Part shown: positions 39,546 through 48,868 of the stretch, piece by piece
Layout: the number at the start of each line of letters is the position of its first letter
Numbering within the stretch: position 1 is the stretch's first letter
From: JAKAWQ01 sp963840545
Lineage (GTDB): Bacteria > Pseudomonadota > Alphaproteobacteria > Acetobacterales > Acetobacteraceae
Length of the DNA: 64,000 nucleotides
Direction: 5' to 3'
Assembly (NCBI GenBank): GCA_963840545.1
Contig: CAWIZE010000002.1
Coordinates: 372,001 to 436,000, forward strand
The notes under the pieces: model-generated
Told to the model about the DNA's origin: nothing
The model's database searches: none
What the model saw: only the letters and a program-made list of their open reading frames with translations
Made by a program: the position numbers and the translations under genes

Positions 39546-42500
39546 CCTCTGAAATCGGCCAGCAATGCGCGCGCCTCGTTCAGGCGCGCTTCGTAGATGC
39601 AGGCCCCACACTCCTCTATCAGCCGCCCGGCTTCGTCAAGCAGCGCCGTCGCTCCGTCATGCGCCCCGGCGCCTTCGGTCAGCAGAGCCAGGCTGGCGAG
39701 CGTGATGCTCGCCCGGCATTCAGGCAGCCTCGCGCCGCGCAGCCGCGCCATCGCAACGGCATCCACGGCCGTCGTGATCGCCCGCGCATGGTCGCTCTTG
39801 CGCATCTGATAGTCCGCGAGGCTCGCCAGCAATTCCGGCTCGAACTCGATCGCGGCCCCGGTCTGCCGCAAGAACTCGATGCTGCGTATGGCGCCGTTGA
39901 CCGCACCTTCATAGTCTCCCGCGATGCCATCCGCGATCGCCTGCGAGGCGAGCTGGTATAGCCGCAGATAAGCGCCTCCATGCCGTTCAGCGAGAACACC
40001 GATCCGCCCCGCATGTTCCCTCGCCATCGTCGGGTCGTCATGGCACCACGCCATGCCGACATAGCCAAAATGGGCAATGAACAGGACGGTCGGATCGATC
40101 AGGGCCTTAATGCCGATCAGCGCGTCGAAACAGGCGCGCGCCGCATCAAATCGGCCTAAGCGCAGGAGGATGCGGCCGCGCAAGCCCAGGATCCAGTGCT
40201 CGACGCTATATCCCAGAAACCGCTGATCGAAGTCCGTCACGTCGGCAATGCCGGCCAGGGCGGCGTCGCTGGCCTCCAGCGCCTCGCGCAACAAACCGGC
40301 CCAGCCATAAGCGTGGCTAAGCGCGGCATGCAGGGTCGCGAGCCGTCCGGAATCGCCGCTGCCTTCGGCAAGCGAAATCGCCTGCTTGATCTGCTGCACG
40401 AAGGTATCCGAGTTGCCGCCGGTTACCTGCGCTATGCGGCCGTCGACGAGCAGGAGAAGGGGAATCATCGAGTCGTCGATCTCCCGCGCCCAATGGAGCG
40501 CCTCCTGGACGAACGGCCGGGCTTGATCCGTCGTCAGCCCTTCCCGCCACCCGAGCCACGCGATCTGGCCGCTGGCTTCGATCCGGAGCGCGTCGTTGGC
40601 GCGTGAGCGGGGTTCGTCGGTCACCAGCAAGCGGACCTTGTGCCAAAGCCCCATCGCCTGTTCCGAGCTCATCCGCCCGATCCAGCGTGCGGCGCGCGCG
40701 GCATGGAAAGCGGCACGGTTGCGCTCGCCCGCTTCTTCCAGGTGATGTGCCACCAGCGCGGCATATTCGTCGGCGCGATCCGCGTGAAGGCGCTCGATCG
40801 CCTGGGCGACCGCCGCATGCAGCAGGCTTCGTCGCGACCGGAGCTGGGTTGCGTAAGCAACCTCCTGTATGAGCGGATGACGAAACCGATAGGCCGGCCC
40901 GTCGATGGCGTCGCCGCGCTGGAGCAATCCGGCGTCGCACAGGCGGCCCAGGACGCCCGCCAGCGCATCGGGTTCCCGGGCGGCCACGCCCTGCAGAATC
41001 GAGACACGAAACTCCTTTCCGATGATCGAGCCGACCTGAAGCACGTGCCTTTCCCGCGGCGCGAGCCCGTCGATGCGCGCGCCGATCACGGCCTGAACGG
41101 TCCCCGGCAGCGCTTCCATGACGGCGGCGCGACCGCGGCGGAAAGCGCCGCGCCCACCGACCACGACGCCGCTCTCGGCGAGGGATCGAACGAGCTCCTC
41201 CGCGAAAAACGGGTTGCCGCCGCTGCGTTCCGCCACGCGTCGGCGAATCTCGCCCAGTTCCGGGCGCGAACCCATCAATTCCTCCACCAGCGCGTCCGTC
41301 TCGGAGGTGGTGAGCTCGGCCAGGTCGATCTGGCGATAATTGGACGCATTCATCCACGGACGGCTGTACGGCTGCCTGAAATTCACGATCAACATCGTTC
41401 GCACGGCCGCGACGGCGTGCGCCAGCGTCGCGAGGAAAGCCTCGCTCGCCTCATCGAGCCAGTGGAGATCCTCCATGATGACGACCGATGTGCTCACGCC
41501 GCGCCGAATGACCAGGGAGCGCACTATTTCCTGCAGTCGCGCATTGCGTGTCCTGGCGCTCAGCCAGGAACGCTCAGTCACTCGAAATGGTATCCTGAGG
41601 AAGTCGCAGACCAGCGCCAAGTCAGATTCGTCGGTGGCGCCGGCCTCCGCCAACCGCTCGGCGACAACGCCAACCGCCGAGTCCGGGGCATCGCCCGGAG
41701 CCATGCCGAAGTAGGCCGTGCGCAGCAGCTCCAGCACGGGCTGCAAGGGCATGGCGACACCATATGGTTGCGATCGGGTCTCGAACACCGGCACCGATCG
41801 GGCGCGGCAGATTTCGGAAAACTCGTGGCACAGGCGGCTTTTTCCCGCGCCTGGCGCGCCGGCGATGCCGACGATCCGGCCGGCCCCCGCTGCGACGGCG
41901 CGCAGGGTCTTTGTCAGAAGAGCCAGCTCCCGCTCGCGGCCAAGCAACGACGGCAGGGCGATACTGCGGAACCGCTGAGCCGCCGGCGCCGGCCTCATGC
42001 CGACCAACGAATACAGCGCTGCCGGCTGCGGCACGCCGCGCAGCGCCCGATGACCGAGTGCCCGCACCTCGCAGAAAGAGCTGACCAGGCGATAGCAGGC
42101 TTCGCTGATGCAGATCTCGCCCGGCTCAACCTCTGCGGCCAGGCGGCTGCCAAGGTGGAGCGTCATCCCATAGGCGCTCGAAATCCCGGCCGTCCCGCCG
42201 ATCGGCGCATCGGACACGATCTCCCCGGAATGCAGTCCGGCACGGATCGAGTGCGCGGCGCTACCGCCGCTGATCGCTTCCTTGATGGCCAACGCGGCCT
42301 GGCAGGCAAGCATGGCGTGTCCTTCCTGCGTCAGCGGAGCGCCGAACAGCGCCATGATCCCGTCACCCAGGGTGCGGGCGATCGTCCCCCCAAATCGCTG
42401 CGCGGTCTCGCACATGGTCTGCAGAACGGGCGCCAGCTGCCGCATGGCCAATTCCGCATCGAGATGCGCAACCAGCTCGGTCGAGCGCACCAGATCGACA

Positions 42501-42739
42501 AACAGCACCGTGACCTGTTTCAGCTCGGGCTGAGGTGGCTCCGCATGATCGCCCGGCGTCGAGGACGGCGCGGCCGGCGGCAGCCTCATCGCAAGCGCGG
42601 CGCCACAGCTCCCGCAATGAAGCGCCGGGGGATCGCTCGTCCGCCCGCAGGTGGCGCAGGTGATTTTCAGTGCAGCCCCGCAGCCGCGGCAAAAGCGATT
42701 GTCCGCCGGATTGGGCGACCCACAGACCTCGCACTGCAT
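39542..42739 (-). CDS. Class III adenylate/guanylate cyclase-like protein with zinc ribbons, AAA ATPase and TPR repeats
   Basis: A 1065-residue signalling protein. Residues 1-50 hold two zinc ribbons (MQCEVCGSPNPADNRFCRGC; ITCATCGRTSDPPALHCGSC). Residues about 70-245 are a class III cyclase domain with metal-binding Asp in VTVLFVDLVRSTEL and in TLGDGIMALFGAP. Residues about 265-560 are an AAA_16/predicted ATPase with Walker A IAGAPGAGKSRLCHEF and VVIMEDLHWLDEASEAF. The remainder is tetratricopeptide-like helices (AAFHAARAARWIGRMSSEQA; AHFGYVGMAWCHDDPTMARE). Such proteins are common in soil alphaproteobacteria and have few known ligands. It is monocistronic; the stop falls within the 96-bp repeat. 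Confidence 0.9.
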   Translation of the reverse strand: MQCEVCGSPNPADNRFCRGCGAALKITCATCGRTSDPPALHCGSCGAALAMRLPPAAPSSTPGDHAEPPQPELKQVTVLFVDLVRSTELVAHLDAELAMRQLAPVLQTMCETAQRFGGTIARTLGDGIMALFGAPLTQEGHAMLACQAALAIKEAISGGSAAHSIRAGLHSGEIVSDAPIGGTAGISSAYGMTLHLGSRLAAEVEPGEICISEACYRLVSSFCEVRALGHRALRGVPQPAALYSLVGMRPAPAAQRFRSIALPSLLGRERELALLTKTLRAVAAGAGRIVGIAGAPGAGKSRLCHEFSEICRARSVPVFETRSQPYGVAMPLQPVLELLRTAYFGMAPGDAPDSAVGVVAERLAEAGATDESDLALVCDFLRIPFRVTERSWLSARTRNARLQEIVRSLVIRRGVSTSVVIMEDLHWLDEASEAFLATLAHAVAAVRTMLIVNFRQPYSRPWMNASNYRQIDLAELTTSETDALVEELMGSRPELGEIRRRVAERSGGNPFFAEELVRSLAESGVVVGGRGAFRRGRAAVMEALPGTVQAVIGARIDGLAPRERHVLQVGSIIGKEFRVSILQGVAAREPDALAGVLGRLCDAGLLQRGDAIDGPAYRFRHPLIQEVAYATQLRSRRSLLHAAVAQAIERLHADRADEYAALVAHHLEEAGERNRAAFHAARAARWIGRMSSEQAMGLWHKVRLLVTDEPRSRANDALRIEASGQIAWLGWREGLTTDQARPFVQEALHWAREIDDSMIPLLLLVDGRIAQVTGGNSDTFVQQIKQAISLAEGSGDSGRLATLHAALSHAYGWAGLLREALEASDAALAGIADVTDFDQRFLGYSVEHWILGLRGRILLRLGRFDAARACFDALIGIKALIDPTVLFIAHFGYVGMAWCHDDPTMAREHAGRIGVLAERHGGAYLRLYQLASQAIADGIAGDYEGAVNGAIRSIEFLRQTGAAIEFEPELLASLADYQMRKSDHARAITTAVDAVAMARLRGARLPECRASITLASLALLTEGAGAHDGATALLDEAGRLIEECGACIYEARLNEARALLADFRG

Positions 42740-43009
42740 TGCGGTCCCGTCGTGCGTGTTCGGGAAATTCCGGCTGGCCGGCAAAGCGCCCCGAACCCCG
42801 AAAGCATTTGAGATCCTGCTTCGTGGCGAGTCAATCGGCCCCGCCTTCCGACCGATTGGACCGCGGGCCCGGCCACGCGGCGGATCGGATGAGCCCCGCT
42901 CGATCGTGTCGCATCCGTCGTCCGCCGCCGGCACGGAGGGGTTCCAGGGACTCGGCGCTTGGCGGGGGGTGCGGAGGGGCAGAGCCCCCCTGATCTCTCG
43001 CCGGTCGGT
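42740..43009. other. Non-coding gap with repeat-family fragment
   Basis: No supported frame. The right half holds GGGGTTCCAGGGACTCGG and GGGGCAGAGCCCCCC, related to the dispersed GC-rich hairpin repeats at gene ends. The cyclase promoter should lie in the left half. Confidence 0.45.
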
Positions 43010-44152
43010 TCAAGCCGCCGCCGGCGGAACCCACCCCCGGCTCTCGCGCCATCCCGGCGCCAGCCCCGCGAACCGTGCGCGCGAGAGCTTGTCGATATCG
43101 GTGAAGCCGCAGCGTCCCTCGAGCACGAGGTCGCGGATCGCATGCCCGCTTGCCGGCGAAAGGCCGAACCCCACGCTCGACATTGTCGCGATCGTCACGT
43201 TCTCGGGGTCGCGCAGCCGCTCGATCACCGGCCGCCCGTCCGGGGTGTTTTCGATGATGCCGGCCCAGGAGCGGATGACGCGCGCATGCGCGGCCTTCGG
43301 GAAAAGCTCGACGAGCCGGCGCGAGAGGCTCCGCAGCAGCGGGGTCGAGGGCCGGGCCGGCGGGATGCGGTGGTCTTCGAGCCATTCATGCGGGCCGCCG
43401 CCATAGGCGAGGTTGCCGCGCAGCGTCTGGCGCCCGTAGATCCCGTTGCCGTCCGCCCCGCCGATCGCCATCAGCGGCAACGGCTCGGTCACGATCATCT
43501 CGGCGCGCGCCGCGGCGAGCGGCACGTCGGCGCCGACCTCTTCTGCCAGCATCCCCGTCTGCGGCCCGGCCGCGATCACCAGCGCATCGCAGGGCAAATT
43601 TCCCCGCCCCGTTTCCACGCTCCTCGCGCGGCCCGCCCGGCAGCGGATCCCCGTCGCCTCGGTGTGCTGGAGGATCGTCCCGCCGAGATCCTGGATCGCC
43701 CAGGCATAGGCCTGCACGGTGCGCTGCGGGTTGGCGTGGCCGCCGAAATGAAAATGCATGCCGCCGAGCGCATTTTCGCCGACCAGCGGAACAACCTTCC
43801 GAAGCTCGCCCGGGTCGAGCTCGGTCGCGGCGAACCCGAATCCCGCGCCGATCGCGGCCGTGCGGCGGATGCGCGCGAGCTGCCCCTCGTTCAGCGCGAT
43901 CCCGATGCGCTCGCGCCGGTATTCCGTCGGGTAGCCGAGCAGCGCGTCCATCTGCGGCCACAGGCGCTGCTCCTCGAGGAAGAGCGGGCTCTGGTAATGC
44001 GTGCAGCCGCCGCCGTTCCGCCCCGAGGCCTCCCAGCCGACGATGAAGCGTTCGATCACCGTCACGTCGGCGCCGGCGCGCGCGAGCCACCAGGCCGCGG
44101 AAAGCCCCGTGACGCCGCCGCCGATGACAACGACGCCGGGAGCGCCGCTCAT
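43010..44152 (-). CDS. FAD-dependent oxidoreductase (DadA/opine oxidase subunit B-like)
   Basis: A 380-residue DAO-fold flavoenzyme. The FAD dinucleotide site is VVIGGGVTGLSAAWWLARAG, followed by VGWEASGRNGGGCTHYQSP; the C terminus has ENTPDGRPVIERL and MSSVGFGLSPASGHAIRDLV. It overlaps by 4 bases (ATGA) the gene for a larger flavoprotein that resembles opine oxidase subunit A, the usual partner of a B subunit of this size. The likely reaction is oxidative cleavage or deamination of a secondary amine; the substrate is not known. Confidence 0.88.
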   Translation of the reverse strand: MSGAPGVVVIGGGVTGLSAAWWLARAGADVTVIERFIVGWEASGRNGGGCTHYQSPLFLEEQRLWPQMDALLGYPTEYRRERIGIALNEGQLARIRRTAAIGAGFGFAATELDPGELRKVVPLVGENALGGMHFHFGGHANPQRTVQAYAWAIQDLGGTILQHTEATGIRCRAGRARSVETGRGNLPCDALVIAAGPQTGMLAEEVGADVPLAAARAEMIVTEPLPLMAIGGADGNGIYGRQTLRGNLAYGGGPHEWLEDHRIPPARPSTPLLRSLSRRLVELFPKAAHARVIRSWAGIIENTPDGRPVIERLRDPENVTIATMSSVGFGLSPASGHAIRDLVLEGRCGFTDIDKLSRARFAGLAPGWRESRGWVPPAAA

Positions 44153-45726
44153 GGCTCATCCCCTTCGCCAAGGCCGAAATCCGCCACCCATTCCTCGCGC
44201 TCGGTGCCGATATCGGCATACGGCGTCCATTGCTTCGCGATGCCGAACCAGGCGTCCCAATGCTTGCGCATCGCCCGCGTCTCGTCGCCGGCGGCCAGCA
44301 CCGAAAGCGCCAGCGGCCGCACCGGCGCGCGCCAGCTCGGCATCGGAATGGCGCCGACATCTTGGTTCGATCCGAGCGCGAGCAGCAGCGCAACCTGCTC
44401 GCGGCAGCGCCGTCCCTGGCAGGCGCCCATGCCGGCGCGCGTGAGGCGCTTGATCTGGTCCTGGTTCACGGGCCCGTCGCCGAGCAGCCGGCCGAGATCG
44501 CGCGCCGCCATCGCCGGCGGCCTCTCGCCGAGATAGCGCGGCGGCTGCACGCCGAGCAGGTCCGCCCGCGTCACCTCCTCGCAGAGGCACGCCATCACCT
44601 CGAGCCCGCCCGAAGCGACCAGCGCCCGCATCCAGTCGCGCCGATACGCGTGGCAGTCCCCGCCCGCCGGATACGCAACCGCTTCGACAGCAAGCCCCAA
44701 CGCCGCGCGCGCCGCCGCCCGCCCCGACGCAGCGGCGAAGCCCGGATCATCGATCGGTCCAAGCCCTGCCGCGTCGCCCGCCACGAACACATCCGCAAGC
44801 GAGGTCGCCGGCGGCGCGCCCTCGGCGACGAACCCCCCCCGCTCCGCCCGCATCGCCAGCTGCGCGCCGAGCACGTCGAGCAGCTCGATGTTCGGCACCA
44901 GCCCGATCGCCAGGCATATCGTATCGCACTCGATACGAACCTCCGGCCCCCCTCCCACAGGCGCCAGTACCGCCGCGCGCACGCCCCCCTCGTCGCCCTC
45001 CGCGCGCAGCAGCACATGGCCTGCAAAGACTGGCCCCGCGAACACCGGCCCCGCGAACACCGGCCCCGCGCCCGTCTCCGCCGCCTCCCGCACCTCGACC
45101 ATGCCCGCAACCGCAATCCCCTGCTCGCGCAGAATCTCCGCCGCCGCCCGCGCCAGCGCGCCCGAGCCCAGGATCAGCACCCGCCGCCCGTTGAACGCGC
45201 GGTATTTGCAGAGCATCGAAGCCAGCCCGTTCGCGCCCACCACCCCCGGCAGATGCGCGCCGGGGAAGAACATGCAGAGATCGCGCGCCCCCGCCGCCAC
45301 CACCAGCTTGTCGAACCCGATCACGCTGGAGGAAATCTCATCCGCGATCCCCACCACATTGCCCGGCAGCGACGCCACGCCCGGGCCATTGACGAAGGCG
45401 CCCCAGCCATAGGTGCCGAGCCGCACATCCACTCCGCGATCATAGGCCTCCTCGAGCTCCGGGATCGATTCCGCAACCGCCTCGACGAACCGCTCCTTGC
45501 TTCCCCCAGCCCCCGCCATCCGCCCGCCGAACAGCAGCGGCACGTCGAGCCCGATAAGCCCGCCCGCCACCGGGTTCTCGTCCACCAGCACCACCGCGGC
45601 CCCGCCGATCGCGCCCTCGATCGCGGCCGCGATCCCGGCCGGCCCCGCGCCGATCACGAGCAGCTCCGCCCGCTCGGCGGGGCTCGCATATTTGCCGGCG
45701 ATCGATTTCGGGTCCTGCGCCATCAT
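44149..45726 (-). CDS. NAD(P)/FAD-binding oxidoreductase (opine oxidase A / HcnB-like)
   Basis: A 525-residue protein. Two nucleotide-binding folds are seen: ELLVIGAGPAGIAAAIEGA near residue 22 and RRVLILGSGALARAAAEI near 180. The C-terminal part has a BFD-like [2Fe-2S] site (MACLCEEVTRADLL; GACQGRRCREQVALLLAL). This layout is that of the alpha subunit of octopine/nopaline oxidases and HcnB. A three-fold GPVFA repeat (about residues 218-232) comes from a 15-bp tandem repeat (45027-45071). The small 2Fe-2S gamma subunit usual in these enzymes is not encoded nearby. Confidence 0.88.
   Translation of the reverse strand: MMAQDPKSIAGKYASPAERAELLVIGAGPAGIAAAIEGAIGGAAVVLVDENPVAGGLIGLDVPLLFGGRMAGAGGSKERFVEAVAESIPELEEAYDRGVDVRLGTYGWGAFVNGPGVASLPGNVVGIADEISSSVIGFDKLVVAAGARDLCMFFPGAHLPGVVGANGLASMLCKYRAFNGRRVLILGSGALARAAAEILREQGIAVAGMVEVREAAETGAGPVFAGPVFAGPVFAGHVLLRAEGDEGGVRAAVLAPVGGGPEVRIECDTICLAIGLVPNIELLDVLGAQLAMRAERGGFVAEGAPPATSLADVFVAGDAAGLGPIDDPGFAAASGRAAARAALGLAVEAVAYPAGGDCHAYRRDWMRALVASGGLEVMACLCEEVTRADLLGVQPPRYLGERPPAMAARDLGRLLGDGPVNQDQIKRLTRAGMGACQGRRCREQVALLLALGSNQDVGAIPMPSWRAPVRPLALSVLAAGDETRAMRKHWDAWFGIAKQWTPYADIGTEREEWVADFGLGEGDEP
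45027..45071. repeat. 15-bp tandem repeat, three copies, in the opine-oxidase-A-like gene
   Basis: Three units of AC(C/T)GGCCCCGCGAAC (the last ending in CCC) give GPVFA three times within a surface-type loop between the two nucleotide-binding folds. Confidence 0.95.
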
Positions 45727-45732
45727 CGCCCC

Positions 45733-46974
45733 CTATACGGCTTCAAGCGCCTGGCCGAGATCGTCGAGCAGATCGTCGATATGCTCGATCCCGACCGAAA
45801 GCCGCATCGTGCCCTCGGTTATTCCCGCCGCCTCCCGCCGCGCCGCCGGCACGTTGTAGTGCGTCGTGCTGGCCGAGTGGCAGATCAGCGTCTCGGTGCC
45901 GCCGAGCGAGACCGCGAGCTTGACCAGCCGGAGCGCATCGAGCATGCGGAACGCCTCCGCCTCGCCGCCCTTGAGCGAAAAGGAAAAAGTCGAGCCGGCG
46001 CCGCGGCATTGCCGCGCATAAACCGCGCCCCGCCGCGGGTCCTCGGCCGCGAACCCGAGATAGGTCACATCGGCAACCTTCTTATGCACGCGCAAAAACC
46101 CGGCGATCGCGCCGGCGTTCTCGGCCGCCCGCTCCGTTCGCAACGCCATCGTCTCGAACGAGCGCAGCAGCAGCCAGCTCGTCGGCGGATCGAGATGGCT
46201 CCCGAACAGCATCCGAAGCCGCCGCAGCAGGGTGATCTCGGCCGCCCGGCCGCTCACCCCGCCCGCCAGGAGATCCGAATGCCCGCCGGCATATTTGGTG
46301 AGCGAGGTGATGCAGAGATCGGCGCCCTCCGCGAGCGGGGATTGCAGGAAGGGCCCGAGGAAGGTGTTGTCCACCGCAACCGGCGGCCGCCGCCCCTGCC
46401 TCTCCCCGATCTCCCCGGCCAGCGCCACGATCGCCGCGATATCGGCGATCGAAGCCGTCGGGTTGGCCGGGGTTTCCACATGAATGAGCCCGATCGTCCC
46501 GCCCGCCGCGGCCGCGTCTTCCCGCATCCTCCCAGGATCCAACCCGTCGCTCAGCGCCACCGGCACGATGCCGAACGCGGAAAGATGCGCGTACAAAAGA
46601 TTATCGGTCCCGCCATAGATCGGCCGCGTATGCAGAACGCGCTCGCCCGGCCTGACGAACGCATGCATCACCGCCGTGATCGCCGCCATCCCGCTGTTGA
46701 AGCAGGCCGCCGCCTCGGCCCCGTCGAGCGCCGCGAGCCGCGTCTCCGCCATCGTCAGGTTCGGGTGGCCGAGCCGGGCGTAGATGAAGCCCGCACCCGC
46801 CGGATCGTTCTCGTCGAAGAAGATCCGGTGCACCTCCTTGGCCGCTGCGGCCGAACGGTACACATACGTCGTGCTCGGATAGATCGGCGGCTTGACCGCG
46901 CCGTGCCCGCTCGCGGGCTCGTAGCCGCAATGGATCGCGAGCGTCGCCCGATCCCGCGTCCGCTCGTTACGCAT
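45733..46974 (-). CDS. PLP-dependent trans-sulfuration enzyme (cystathionine gamma-synthase/lyase family)
   Basis: A 413-residue member of the Cys/Met metabolism PLP family. TLAIHCGYEPASGHGAVKPP, STTYVYRS, FIYARLGHPNLTMAETRLAA, FNSGMAAITAVMHAFVRPGE and the Schiff-base lysine in ITSLTKYAGGHSDLLAGG are all present, as is the late SLGGTETLICHSASTTHY. It could eliminate or replace a gamma substituent, for example methionine gamma-lyase or O-acyl-homoserine chemistry. Its ATG overlaps the Rieske gene stop by 8 bases, so it belongs to the same operon, unlike a standard methionine biosynthesis setting. Confidence 0.9.
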   Translation of the reverse strand: MRNERTRDRATLAIHCGYEPASGHGAVKPPIYPSTTYVYRSAAAAKEVHRIFFDENDPAGAGFIYARLGHPNLTMAETRLAALDGAEAAACFNSGMAAITAVMHAFVRPGERVLHTRPIYGGTDNLLYAHLSAFGIVPVALSDGLDPGRMREDAAAAGGTIGLIHVETPANPTASIADIAAIVALAGEIGERQGRRPPVAVDNTFLGPFLQSPLAEGADLCITSLTKYAGGHSDLLAGGVSGRAAEITLLRRLRMLFGSHLDPPTSWLLLRSFETMALRTERAAENAGAIAGFLRVHKKVADVTYLGFAAEDPRRGAVYARQCRGAGSTFSFSLKGGEAEAFRMLDALRLVKLAVSLGGTETLICHSASTTHYNVPAARREAAGITEGTMRLSVGIEHIDDLLDDLGQALEAV

Positions 46975-48161
46975 TCGCGGCCAGATACGACCGCGCCTTG
47001 TCGCAGTACCAATCGACGAAGCGGATGACGAGCGCCTCCGCATCCGCCGAATAAGGCCCCGGCCGAAAGCCGAGCCCGTTCACCCCGCGCTGGTTGTTCT
47101 CGGCGAGCGCGCGGTCCTGCAAATTGGTCTTGGTCCAGAGCTCGGTCAGCCGCTCGAGCGCGTAATCCTCGCCCTCCACCGCGTCCTTGTGCACGTACCA
47201 CTTCGACGTCACCACCGTCTCCTCCGCCGCCGTCGGCATGGCGCTGAAGACGAACACGCAATCGCCCACCGCATGCGCGAAGGAACAGGGCTCGAGCGCC
47301 CAGCGCATCGACCCGACATCGCCGTCCCCAACCATCGCCTTCGCCACCGTGGGCTTCCCGTCCATCGAGAGCGAAACCGCGCCGTCATTGAGCGGGAACC
47401 GCTCCGCCTGCCACCAGGGCCCGTGCGCCGGCCCCGTCGCGAGCCCGGCCGCCGCCATGCGCTCGCCGAAGCGTCCCACCGCCTCCTGCTCCGCGCCGTG
47501 CCATCCCTTCACCGGGAACGTCACGCAGAGCTCCGGATGCCGCGCCACGCAATGGTAGCACTCGCGCGCATTCTCCATCACCAGCTTCCAGTTCGCCCGC
47601 TCGACCAAAGTCGATTTCGTGGGCGAGCTTGGCATCCGCCAGCGCATGCGCCCCGAGCAGCGGCGCCACCGCGGCGCGGAACGGCGCAAAATCCGGCGGC
47701 TCATCGGCAAGGCACACATAGACCGAGCCTTCCACCGTCTCGACATGCACCTTTCGGAGCCCATGCTCCGCCGGGTGGAAATCCTCGCCCATCCTCGCGG
47801 CATGAACGAGCCTGCCCTCAAGATCGTACGCCCATTGATGGTACGGGCAAACCAGCCGGGGCCGCCGGCTCCGCCCGGTCTCGCAGATCTGCGCCCCGCG
47901 ATGGCGGCAGGAATTGTAGAACCCGCGCAGACGGCCGTCCCGCCCGCGCACGATCACGATCGGCGTGCGCCCGATCGGCAAGGCGAGCACCGACCCCGCC
48001 TCCGGCAGCTCGACCTCCATCCCCGCCTGGATCCAGGACCGGGCATGGATCGCCTCGAGGTCGAACTCGAAAATGTCGGGCTCGCGATAGAAGGGCTGCG
48101 GCAACCCATGGCCGGGGCGGCGCTCCCCGAGGAGCGCACGAATGCGCGAACGATCGAACAT
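46967..48161 (-). pseudogene. Rieske non-heme iron oxygenase alpha subunit (amine demethylase type), with one frame break
   Basis: Two frames join into a protein of 397 residues. The N-terminal part (start MFDRSRIRALLGERRPGHGL) has the Rieske site SCRHRGAQICETG and LVCPYHQWAYDLEGRL. The C-terminal part has the mononuclear iron site in ANWKLVMENARECYHCVARH. The frame shifts after LAHEIDF: at 47605-47606 a GG (minus strand) must lose one G to continue as VERANWKLVMEN. As written the gene is disrupted, but both halves are fully conserved, so sequence error or a very recent mutation is likely. Relatives include betaine, stachydrine and carnitine oxygenases. It is first in the operon with the trans-sulfuration and flavoprotein genes. 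Confidence 0.85.
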
Positions 48162-48272
48162 CGGACCCTCAGAAACTTTCCACCACTTCCATACCGCGCC
48201 CGCTCCGCTTTGTCCCATGGGCTCCGCCCCTGGACCCCGCTGGGGCCTTGAGGCCCCAGACCCCCCTCCGAT

Positions 48273-48648
48273 GTCATTGCGAGGAGCGCAGCGACGAAGC
48301 AATCTCCATCCCGCATCCCCTCGCCGCGGCCCCAACTCGTCATGCCTGCGAAAGCAGGCATCCATAACCTCCCCTCATCAAACGGATGAGGCCCAGGACC
48401 CCCAACCCCCACCCTCGCCGCGCGGCACCTGCCGCCCCCCCGCCGTCATTGCGAGGAGCGAAGCGACGAAGCAATCTCCATCCCGCATCCCCCCGCCGCT
48501 GCGCGGCCTTCCCCCCCTCCGATGTCATTGCGAGGAGCGAAGCGACGAAGCAATCTCCATCCCGCATCCCCTCGCCGCCCGCCCATCGTCATGCCTGCGA
48601 AAGCAGGCATCCAGACCTCCCCTCATCAAACGGATGAGGCCCGAGGCC
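48273..48648. repeat. Mosaic of intergenic repeats (three 48-bp units, two hairpin modules)
   Basis: A 48-bp unit starting GTCATTGCGAGGAGCG and ending CCCGCATCCCC occurs at 48273, 48445 and 48524 with only a few differences. A second module contains a perfect hairpin ATGCCTGC-GAAA-GCAGGCAT (48342-48361 and 48591-48610) followed by CCTCATC...GATGAGG (48373-48391 and 48621-48639). Together with the hairpin at 48243-48258 they fill most of the 700-base gap between the Rieske gene and the divergent binding-protein gene, whose promoters must lie beside or between them. No gene is seen here. Confidence 0.9.
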
Positions 48649-48711
48649 CCATCCCCCCATCCGCCGCGCGCGGCACAACAAGGCCCGGGGACCGGGTTCC
48701 GCGAAGCCACG

Positions 48712-48747
48712 TCCACTTGCATCTCCACGTGCATCTCCACTTGCATC
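48712..48747. repeat. 12-bp tandem repeat, three copies
   Basis: TCCACTTGCATC, TCCACGTGCATC, TCCACTTGCATC in tandem, about 120 bases before the likely start of the solute-binding protein gene. Confidence 0.9.
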
Positions 48748-48868
48748 CCGAAATCCGCGCCTCACGTGCCTTGGTTGCGCGGTCGGCGCCATCGTCCGGC
48801 GCGGAACAGGATCGCGCGGCCGCCCAGCCCGCCGTCACCGGGCCGGATCACGGGAGGAGAACCAGAAA

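Noticed and set aside
44149..45726. Hidden small [2Fe-2S] subunit gene inside or beside the flavoprotein genes
   Set aside because: No short frame with the required cysteine pattern was seen between 42.7 and 48.2 kb; the only iron-sulfur motif is the BFD-like site in the large subunit itself.
48273..48648. CRISPR or insertion sequence
   Set aside because: The repeats are irregularly spaced and interleaved with a second repeat type; there is no transposase frame and no terminal inverted repeat pair.
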